In this document: piece after piece, positions 12,882 through 19,124 of the stretch
Layout: each line of letters opens with the position of its first letter
Position numbering within the stretch: the stretch's first letter is position 1
Origin: an uncultured Lachnospiraceae bacterium
GTDB taxonomy: Bacteria; Bacillota; Clostridia; Lachnospirales; Lachnospiraceae
Length of the DNA stretch: 20,684 nt
NCBI GenBank assembly: GCA_900549995.1
Contig: URQQ01000074.1
Span: 1-20,684 of the forward strand
Reading direction: 5' to 3'
Notes under the pieces: generated by a model
What the model was told of the DNA's origin: nothing
Seen by the model: only the letters and a program-made list of their open reading frames with translations
Databases searched by the model: none
Made by a program: the position numbers and the translations under genes

Positions 12882-13370
12882 ATGCAGGAACAGAAAACGC
12901 CGTATTTTCCGCTTTTTATCAATTTAACAGGCAAAAAGATTCTGTTTGTAGGGTTTGGACATGTGACGATGAGAAGAATCAGGACACTGATTTCCTTTTC
13001 ACCGGATATCTGGGTTATCACACGAGAAATACGTGCAGAATATCAGGAAGAGGCCCGCAGGATGAAAGAAAAGGGTCTGATACACGTTCTTTTGAAAGAT
13101 TTTGAGGAGGGGGATCTGCAATGTCATCCGGATATTGTGATTGCTGCCACAGAAGACAATGAATTGAATGTATATATCGGAAAACTTGCAAAGCAGGAAG
13201 GTGCGCTTGTCAATGTGGCTTCCGATGCATCTCTGTGTGATTTTTATTTTCCGGCAGTTGCATCGAAGGAGGAGATTACAGTTGGTGTTACAGGAAATGG
13301 CAGAAATCATCAGAAAGTAGCAAAGGTGACGGAAGAAATCCGCCACCTTCTGGGAAATATGCAGGTTTAA
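12882..13370 (+). CDS. Precorrin-2 dehydrogenase-type protein (CysG N-terminal/YlnF-like)
   Basis: The family oxidises precorrin-2 to sirohydrochlorin with NAD, an early step to siroheme and to anaerobic cobalamin. The 162-residue product starts with PLFINLTGKKILFVGFGHVTMRR (in part), whose Gly-x-Gly nucleotide-binding loop is GFGHVT (24-29). AATEDNELN (88-96) and NVASDASLCDFYFPA (111-125) are the typical central motifs. It has only the dehydrogenase part, like B. subtilis YlnF, without the longer C-terminal domain of Met8p or the methyltransferase of CysG. GGGTG is a weak ribosome site; the gene begins five bases after the cobU-like stop, so coupling is likely. Its stop overlaps the stop of the converging DUF362 gene, with no terminator between. 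Confidence 0.88.
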   Translation: MQEQKTPYFPLFINLTGKKILFVGFGHVTMRRIRTLISFSPDIWVITREIRAEYQEEARRMKEKGLIHVLLKDFEEGDLQCHPDIVIAATEDNELNVYIGKLAKQEGALVNVASDASLCDFYFPAVASKEEITVGVTGNGRNHQKVAKVTEEIRHLLGNMQV

Positions 13371-14494
13371 CCTATTTTGATCAATTCGTAATCTCTGGAA
13401 CCAAGGCCGATTTTCTCAGCATGTTCGAGACAGACTTTCCAGTCTGTATCCGGTGATGTGTTGGTAAAATGGTCATGGTGGTCACAGAAATGCTCGTCAT
13501 GAAGATGATCACCAAGGAGTGAGCCTGGCATTGCAGGCATCTGGTTGCAGGCATCGGCACAGGCCTGATCAAGGGCAACCGGATCAAAGCTTGCAAACAT
13601 ACCGACATCCGGAATGATCGGAGCATCATTCTCTGCATGGCAGTCACAATATGGTGAGATATCGATCGCAAGACTGATATGGAAATGAGGGCGTCCGTCT
13701 ACCACTGCCTTGCTGTATTCAGCGATTTTTTTGTTCAGCTCGTCGTTGGCAGAGGAGTTCTCATTGTATACAGCATCAAAGTTGCAGGCGCCGATACAGC
13801 GTCCGCATCCGACACATTTCGAATGGTCGATGGATGCTTTTTTATTTTCTCCGAAAGAGATGGCATTGTGTGCGCAGTTTTTTGCACAGGAGCGGCATCC
13901 CACACAGATGGACTGGTCAATCTCGGGTTTTCCGCTGTTATGCTGTTCCATTTTGCCGGCACGGCTTCCACAGCCCATTCCGATATTTTTCAGACATCCG
14001 CCAAAACCGGTTGCTTCATGGCCCTTAAAGTGGGAGAGCGTGATAAAAATGTCGGCATCCATGATGGCACGTCCGATTTTTGCAGATTTGACAAGTTCTC
14101 CGCCTTCTACGGGAACGTCAATATCATCAGTACCTTTCAGACCGTCGCCGATGATGACATTACATCCGGTAGAGAACGGTGAAAATCCATTTTCATAGGC
14201 AGAGTCAATATGTTCCAGTGCATTTTTCCTGCGGCCGACGTATAATGTATTACAGTCAGTTAAAAATGGCTTTCCGCCCAGAGACTTTATCACGTCAGCG
14301 ACAGTCTTGGCATAATTTGGGCGGAGAAAAGAAAGATTGCCCGGCTCACCAAAGTGAATTTTAATTGCAGTGAGTTTATTGTTGAAGTCGATTTCCCCGA
14401 TACCGGCCTTTCGGATCAGTTTTTCCAGTTTTGTGGGGAGATTTGTCCCTGGAAGGGCACGCATATCACTATAATATACTTTCGATTTTTCCAT
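13367..14494 (-). CDS. DUF362 domain protein with two 4Fe-4S clusters
   Basis: The 375-residue protein combines a DUF362 domain (about residues 1-190 and 265-330) with an inserted ferredoxin-like part. CVGCRSCAKNC (197-207) and CVGCGRCIGAC (227-237) each give the CxxCxxCxxxC pattern for a 4Fe-4S cluster. A His/Asp-rich patch (GDHLHDEHFCDHHDHF, 329-344) near the end could bind metal. No signal peptide is seen, so it is cytosolic. Function is not established for the family; electron transfer is inferred. The start at 14494 is supported by GAGAGG; a frame-open ATG seven codons upstream lies before this site. It has a perfect consensus promoter and overlaps the converging corrinoid operon by four bases. 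Confidence 0.9.
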   Translation of the reverse strand: MEKSKVYYSDMRALPGTNLPTKLEKLIRKAGIGEIDFNNKLTAIKIHFGEPGNLSFLRPNYAKTVADVIKSLGGKPFLTDCNTLYVGRRKNALEHIDSAYENGFSPFSTGCNVIIGDGLKGTDDIDVPVEGGELVKSAKIGRAIMDADIFITLSHFKGHEATGFGGCLKNIGMGCGSRAGKMEQHNSGKPEIDQSICVGCRSCAKNCAHNAISFGENKKASIDHSKCVGCGRCIGACNFDAVYNENSSANDELNKKIAEYSKAVVDGRPHFHISLAIDISPYCDCHAENDAPIIPDVGMFASFDPVALDQACADACNQMPAMPGSLLGDHLHDEHFCDHHDHFTNTSPDTDWKVCLEHAEKIGLGSRDYELIKIG

Positions 14495-14589
14495 ACATAA
14501 ATTCCTCTCTTTCAAAGTGAAGTGTTTGATTATCTACGGTTGAGAATCACATGATGTATCTCTGAAATAGATAAAAAGTCATAGTAAAA

Positions 14590-14618
14590 ATTATAGGGTT
14601 TGGACTTCAAAGTGTCAA
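14590..14618 (-). promoter_or_regulatory. Perfect consensus sigma-A promoter of the DUF362 gene
   Basis: On the minus strand TTGACA (14613-14618) and TATAAT (14590-14595) are exactly 17 bases apart, matching all twelve consensus bases. The leader to the start codon would be about 90 bases. Confidence 0.85.
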
Positions 14619-14642
14619 GCGAAAGGAAGAATTCAAAAGTCA

Positions 14643-15728
14643 ATGAATGAAAAAAAACGTAAGAGAAAAGGAGTTGCCATAGTAATATTGTTTGGGTGCA
14701 GTTTTCTTATGCTTCTGGCGGGATCCTTAAGTAAAGAGGCAACCAGATGGTATTCTTTCAATGTTTACCCACTGTGGGTTCAGACGATTGGCCGTTTTTT
14801 TGGTCTGGTTCCGTTTTCGGCGGCAGAAATATGTCTGTATGCGGGGATATTCCTGTGTCTGTTTTTTTTGGCCAGGTTTCTTTGGCGGCTGGTGAAAAGA
14901 AAACAAAGACCGCATGAAATATCTGAGGCAGTGCTGCATATTTTTTTGACAGCAGCGATACTCTTTTTTGTGTTCACACTGAACTGTGGAATGAATTACC
15001 TGCGCCCGTCTTTCTCTGAGGAATATCATATAGAGACAACTGCATACAGTATCAGTGATCTGGCCAGAGTCTGCCAGATTCTTACAGACGATGTCAACCA
15101 GTGGGGAAAGATGGTAAAACGGGAGGAGCATGGGCTGGCAGTTTCTGGGGAAAGCAGGAAGGCTGAGAGAACAGAGGCGGTTTCTGCCATGCAGAAATTA
15201 GGTTCCACGTATCCTGCGCTGAAAGGGTATTATCCAAAACCAAAGGGACTGATGTTGTCCGAATTTCTGTCCTATCAGAGTCTGAGCGGGATTTACAGTC
15301 CTTTCACAGTGGAAGCGAATTATAATCAGGATATGACACCTTATAATATTCCGTTTACAATGTGCCATGAACTTTCGCATCTGCGCGGATTTATGCAGGA
15401 AGAAGAAGCTAATTTTATTGCGTATCTTGCATGTCTTAAGTCGGAAAGTGAAATGTTTCGCTACAGCGGGAGTCTGTTGGGATGGATTTATTGCATGAAT
15501 GTGCTAAGAGATGCTGATCCTGTGCTGCATGGCGAGATCAGAAAAGAACTTTTGCCGGAAGTTGAGAAGGACCTGGAAGCGAACAGTGTGTTTTGGAACC
15601 AGTATGAAGGGACAATTTCTGAAGTGTCCAATAAAGTAAATGATACCTATCTGAAAGCGAATGGCCAGAATGACGGAGTGGAAAGTTATGACAGAATGGT
15701 AGACCTTCTGGTTGCGTATTACAAGTAG
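14643..15728 (+). CDS. DUF3810 membrane protein with HELSH zinc-protease-like motif
   Basis: The 361-residue product has three likely N-terminal membrane helices (about residues 11-29, 60-84 and 97-115), then a large soluble domain. HELSH (242-246) fits the HExxH zinc-protease motif, and EEEANFIAYL (253-262) provides a downstream Glu as in gluzincin-like peptidases. This matches DUF3810, a family assumed to be peptidases but without known substrate. The N-terminus is lysine/arginine-rich, so the short tail should lie in the cytosol. The ribosome binding site is poor: AAAGGAAG ends about 13 bases before the ATG. It is divergent from the DUF362 gene and converges on a subtilase gene. Confidence 0.88.
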   Translation: MNEKKRKRKGVAIVILFGCSFLMLLAGSLSKEATRWYSFNVYPLWVQTIGRFFGLVPFSAAEICLYAGIFLCLFFLARFLWRLVKRKQRPHEISEAVLHIFLTAAILFFVFTLNCGMNYLRPSFSEEYHIETTAYSISDLARVCQILTDDVNQWGKMVKREEHGLAVSGESRKAERTEAVSAMQKLGSTYPALKGYYPKPKGLMLSEFLSYQSLSGIYSPFTVEANYNQDMTPYNIPFTMCHELSHLRGFMQEEEANFIAYLACLKSESEMFRYSGSLLGWIYCMNVLRDADPVLHGEIRKELLPEVEKDLEANSVFWNQYEGTISEVSNKVNDTYLKANGQNDGVESYDRMVDLLVAYYK

Positions 15729-15739
15729 CCCAAGCGGCA

Positions 15740-15766
15740 CAAAGCAGACGGTTTTCATCTGCTTTG
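15740..15766. terminator. Hairpin between the DUF3810 and subtilase genes
   Basis: CAAAGCAGA (15740-15748) pairs exactly with TCTGCTTTG (15758-15766), nine-base loop, between converging genes. No T-run follows on either strand, so efficiency is uncertain. Confidence 0.5.
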
Positions 15767-15802
15767 AGTGCTTTGGCTGACTGAAGAAGGAAGGTTACAG
15801 GA

Positions 15803-16726
15803 TCAGGCTTTGTCGGATTTTGAAAGCAGAGCCCTGACATCAAGAAGACCCCAGCCCTGCTGGTTGTGGGGAAGATGCAGATCCCGGCAGCTTTCTCTGA
15901 GGCGAAGTTTCACCTCTACATTGCTCATGTCCGGATATTTGGACAGAAGAAGCGCACAGGCACCGGAGACAATGGGGGTCGCCATGGAGGTTCCGCTTTT
16001 GACAGTATAAGCTTTGCTGCCCTTTTTAAGATAAGAGGAACTGCAGGATGTAATATAGGATCCCGGGGCAACGAGATCCGGCTTACAGACACATTCCTGA
16101 GTAGGGCCTCTTCCGGAATAATTTCTCCTCTGGCCGGCAGATACATAATATTCATCATCATCGGAGGCACCGACAGTGATTACTTTTTTGCTGATGCCGG
16201 GCGTTGTGACAGTTCCGGATTCCGGACCATAATTGCCTGCGGCAGCGACAACGGTGATCCCCCCGTCCCACAGCAGTTCGACGGCCTGAATAAGCTTTGT
16301 TTCCTCCAGATCTCCGGACTGGGGGAGGGTTCCGACGGAAATATTGACAACCCGGATATTGTATCGGTCTTTATTTTCAAGCACCCACCGGAGCCCTTTC
16401 AGCACGTTTTGGATTTTCCCATTCCCTTTCTGATCGAGAACTTTTATGGAAATCAGGCTGCAGGCGGGTGCGATCCCTGTATATACGCCTCTGGACAGGC
16501 GCCCACAGCCGCCGATAATGCCGCATACATGGGTGCCATGGCCAGAATCATCATAGAACATTTTCCGGTCATTGACATAGTCTTGAAATGTCAGGATTCT
16601 TTTTTCAAAATCCGGATGAAGGACAATTCCGGTATCCAGAACGGCGACGGCGATATCCTGACCGAGATATTTTCCCGTGCGAGTGTCATCACACCAATAA
16701 TTAATGACCTGTTTTACGCGTTTCAT
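15803..16726 (-). CDS. S8 family (subtilisin-like) serine peptidase, intracellular type
   Basis: Subtilases cleave peptide bonds with an Asp-His-Ser triad. Here all are present: Asp31 in VAVLDTGI, His63 in SGHGTHV, Ser247 in SGTSMATP, and the oxyanion-hole Asn165 in AAAGNYGPE. The 307-residue length, the lack of a signal peptide and the absence of a long propeptide fit intracellular subtilisins. The N-terminus before the Asp is only about 25 residues. The sequence holds several cysteines (for example residues 12, 68, 74 and 89), uncommon for secreted subtilisins and consistent with a cytosolic place. AAAGGAA lies about 12 bases before the ATG. The gene stands alone, converging on the DUF3810 gene and divergent from the MarR operon. 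Confidence 0.93.
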   Translation of the reverse strand: MKRVKQVINYWCDDTRTGKYLGQDIAVAVLDTGIVLHPDFEKRILTFQDYVNDRKMFYDDSGHGTHVCGIIGGCGRLSRGVYTGIAPACSLISIKVLDQKGNGKIQNVLKGLRWVLENKDRYNIRVVNISVGTLPQSGDLEETKLIQAVELLWDGGITVVAAAGNYGPESGTVTTPGISKKVITVGASDDDEYYVSAGQRRNYSGRGPTQECVCKPDLVAPGSYITSCSSSYLKKGSKAYTVKSGTSMATPIVSGACALLLSKYPDMSNVEVKLRLRESCRDLHLPHNQQGWGLLDVRALLSKSDKA

Positions 16727-16779
16727 ATTTAAAATATTCCTTTTTTATTAGAATATTCATAAATAATTTTTTATTGAAT

Positions 16780-16814
16780 GGAATCCTTGTTGTTTGAGGA
16801 TTCCTTATTTTTTT
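16780..16814 (+). terminator. Plus-strand terminator upstream of the MarR promoter
   Basis: GGAATCCT (16780-16787) pairs perfectly with AGGATTCC (16797-16804), nine-base loop, followed by TTATTTTTTT. It faces the plus strand, where no gene ends nearby (the upstream gene is antisense), so it would stop read-through into the MarR promoter that begins two bases after it. Confidence 0.65.
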
Positions 16815-16815
16815 C

Positions 16816-16844
16816 TTGACATTTATCCGCTGCCGGATTAATAT
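16816..16844 (+). promoter_or_regulatory. Promoter of the marR-ABC exporter operon
   Basis: TTGACA (16816-16821) is a perfect -35 and TAATAT (16839-16844) lies exactly 17 bases later. The palindromic repeats begin at the last base of the -10. Confidence 0.8.
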
Positions 16845-16875
16845 GTTCGATATCGAACAATTCGATATCGAACAA
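16844..16875. promoter_or_regulatory. Tandem palindromic operator, probable MarR binding sites
   Basis: A 15-base unit, TTCGATATCGAACAA, is repeated exactly in tandem (16846-16860 and 16861-16875). Each unit holds the perfect 12-base palindrome TTCGATATCGAA; the first extends to a 16-base perfect palindrome (16844-16859). Centres are 15 bases apart. It covers the expected transcription start, so binding would block the operon. The MarR gene begins 32 bases later, so autoregulation is the natural inference. Confidence 0.8.
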
Positions 16876-16907
16876 ACAAGTCTTGCGGAAGAAATAAGAG
16901 GTGAATT

Positions 16908-17381
16908 ATGAAACATGAAATTATGGTCGGTTATACGATACGGGTACTGGATAATATGATGAAGAGAAATCTGGCTGCAAGTGTCCGCCAGTATGGACTC
17001 GATGAACTGACAGTGATGCATGGCTGGATTATTGGTTTCATATATGACAGCGGTAAAAAAGATGTCTTTCAGAAAGATGTGGAAGCTGAGTTTGAGATCA
17101 ACCGTTCAACCGGAACAAATATTCTGAAACTGATGGAGAAAAAAGGGTATATTGAGCGTGTTTCAGTAAAAGAAGATGCCCGTTTAAAAAAGCTGGTATT
17201 AACGGAGAAGGGGATAGAACTCCATGAGACGATGAGAAGGACGATTGACCGCCTGGAGGAGCGCACGGTTGAGGGAATCAGCCCGGAGGAAATGACAGTA
17301 TTTATGAAGGTAGCAGGTAAATTAAAAAGAAATCTTGAGATACAGGAGATGGAACTAAGACGAGGAGGAAAGACATGCTGA
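16908..17381 (+). CDS. MarR family transcriptional regulator
   Basis: The 157-residue product is a winged-helix regulator of the MarR type, usually a dimer that releases DNA on binding a ligand. The segment around residues 45-105 contains the helix-turn-helix (QKDVEAEFEINRSTGTNILKL, in part), followed by KKGYIERVSVKEDARLKKLVLTEKG, the wing with its typical Asp-Ala-Arg motif. Flanking helices would form the dimer interface. GAGGTG precedes the ATG by four bases. The promoter carries two palindromes at the start of transcription. The gene overlaps the exporter gene by seven bases (17375-17381), so it most likely represses an operon made of itself and the exporter. The ligand is unknown; drugs or antimicrobial peptides are possible. 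Confidence 0.92.
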   Translation: MKHEIMVGYTIRVLDNMMKRNLAASVRQYGLDELTVMHGWIIGFIYDSGKKDVFQKDVEAEFEINRSTGTNILKLMEKKGYIERVSVKEDARLKKLVLTEKGIELHETMRRTIDRLEERTVEGISPEEMTVFMKVAGKLKRNLEIQEMELRRGGKTC

Positions 17382-19123
17382 GAACGTTAACTGCCCAGAT
17401 CAAGGAATTTAAAAAAGATTCTCTTCTGACACCTGGATATATGATTCTGGAAGTTTTGATGGAGACGGTGATTCCGCTTTTGATGGCGTCGATTATAGAT
17501 TATGGCGTTGACAAAGGAGATATCACACATATTTACCGGATTGGAGCATGGATGGTGGCAGCAGCGGCAGTGGGGCTGTTCGCCGGGGTGATGGGAGGAA
17601 AATACGGGGCGAGAGCCTCCACAGGTTTTGCAAGAAATTTAAGAGAGGCGATGTTTACGAATATACAGACATTTTCCTTTTCAAATATTGACAAATTCAG
17701 CACGGCCGGGCTTGTCACAAGGCTTACAACTGACGTGACCAATGTACAGAATGCCTATCAGATGATTCTAAGGATGTGTACAAGGGCACCGGCCAGTCTT
17801 CTGTGTGCCATGGTCATGGCATTTACCATCAATGTGAAACTTGCAGCCATTTACCTTGCAGCAGTCCTTCTGCTTGGAACCTGCCTGTTCTTTATCATGA
17901 GCAGTGCGACAAAATACTTCCAGCAGGCATTTCCAAAGTACGATGATCTGAACGCATCGGTACAGGAGAATATCTCGGCAATCCGTGTCGCAAAGGCTTA
18001 TGTCCGGGAGGATTATGAGATTTCAAAATTTGAGAAGGCAAGCAGTAATATCTACCGAATCTTTGTGAAGGCAGAATGTAAACTTACATACAATGCGCCA
18101 CTGATGCAGCTGACCGTGTACGGCTGTATCCTTCTGATCAGCTGGCTTGGGGCGAAGATGATTGTCGGGAGCACACTCACGACCGGAGAACTGATGAGCC
18201 TGCTCGCATACTGCATGAATATTTTGATGAGTCTGATGATGCTTTCTATGGTCTTTGTCATGATTTCAATGAGTACAGCAAGTGCAAAACGTATTTCTGA
18301 GGTTCTAAAGGAGGAGAGCGATCTTAAGAATCCCGAAAATCCGGTGTATGAACTGGCGGATGGAAGCATTGTGTTTGATCATGTAGATTTCTCATATAAA
18401 AAAGGCGGCAAGGGGACTGTTTTAAAAGACATTCATTTCTCCGTCAGGCCGGGGGAGACGATCGGGATTATCGGAGGCACCGGCAGCGCGAAGACAAGTC
18501 TTGTCAATCTCATCAGCCGTCTGTATGACGTGGATGCAGGGAGTGTTATTGTCGGGGGAAGAAATGTAAAAAGTTATGACATGGAGACTTTAAGGAATGA
18601 AGTTTCCGTTGTACTGCAGAAGAATGTTCTCTTCTCGGGGACGATTCTTGAGAATCTTCGGTGGGGAGATCAAAACGCCAGTGAGGAAGAATGTATCCGT
18701 GCCTGCAGGCTGGCCTGTGCGGATGAATTTATACAGAAAATGCCTGAAAAATATCAGACTTATATAGAGCAGGGGGGAACAAATGTGTCAGGCGGGCAAA
18801 AGCAGCGGCTTTGTATTGCAAGGGCACTTTTGAAAAAGCCAAAGATCCTGATACTGGATGACAGTACAAGTGCGGTGGATACGGCAACAGATGCCAAGAT
18901 ACGGAGGGCATTTGCGGAGGAAATTCCGGATACGACAAAGCTGGTCATTGCACAGAGAATTTCGAGTGTGCAGCATGCGGACCGGATTATCGTCATGGAT
19001 GACGGAACGGTCAATGGAATTGGTACGCATGAAGAGTTATTAAAAGAGAACAGTATTTACAGAGAAGTATATGAATCACAGACCCAGGGCGGCGGAGATT
19101 TCGATGAAAAGGCAGGTGAATAG
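17375..19123 (+). CDS. ABC exporter half-transporter, degenerate-site subunit
   Basis: This 582-residue protein has an N-terminal membrane domain (about 1-310, six probable helices) and a C-terminal ATPase. The ATPase motifs are Walker A GGTGSAKT (367-374, Ala where Gly is usual), signature VSGGQ (471-475) and LDDSTSAVD (494-502). Asp496 replaces the catalytic Glu, and Gln527 (IAQRIS) replaces the switch His. This matches the subunit of heterodimeric exporters (BmrC, LmrC, TM287 type) that carries the non-hydrolysing Walker B. A full AGGAGG precedes the ATG, which overlaps the marR stop. The next gene is its partner. Such pairs often export drugs or peptides; the substrate is not readable here. 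Confidence 0.94.
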   Translation: MLRTLTAQIKEFKKDSLLTPGYMILEVLMETVIPLLMASIIDYGVDKGDITHIYRIGAWMVAAAAVGLFAGVMGGKYGARASTGFARNLREAMFTNIQTFSFSNIDKFSTAGLVTRLTTDVTNVQNAYQMILRMCTRAPASLLCAMVMAFTINVKLAAIYLAAVLLLGTCLFFIMSSATKYFQQAFPKYDDLNASVQENISAIRVAKAYVREDYEISKFEKASSNIYRIFVKAECKLTYNAPLMQLTVYGCILLISWLGAKMIVGSTLTTGELMSLLAYCMNILMSLMMLSMVFVMISMSTASAKRISEVLKEESDLKNPENPVYELADGSIVFDHVDFSYKKGGKGTVLKDIHFSVRPGETIGIIGGTGSAKTSLVNLISRLYDVDAGSVIVGGRNVKSYDMETLRNEVSVVLQKNVLFSGTILENLRWGDQNASEEECIRACRLACADEFIQKMPEKYQTYIEQGGTNVSGGQKQRLCIARALLKKPKILILDDSTSAVDTATDAKIRRAFAEEIPDTTKLVIAQRISSVQHADRIIVMDDGTVNGIGTHEELLKENSIYREVYESQTQGGGDFDEKAGE

Positions 19124-19124
19124 C

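Noticed and set aside
13679..14198. Two overlapping plus-strand frames of 162-167 codons
   Set aside because: They are antisense to the DUF362 gene with its two Fe-S motifs and lack start signals.
15866..16732. 288-codon open frame on the plus strand
   Set aside because: It is antisense to the subtilase gene, whose full catalytic triad proves the other strand; the frame has no start signal.
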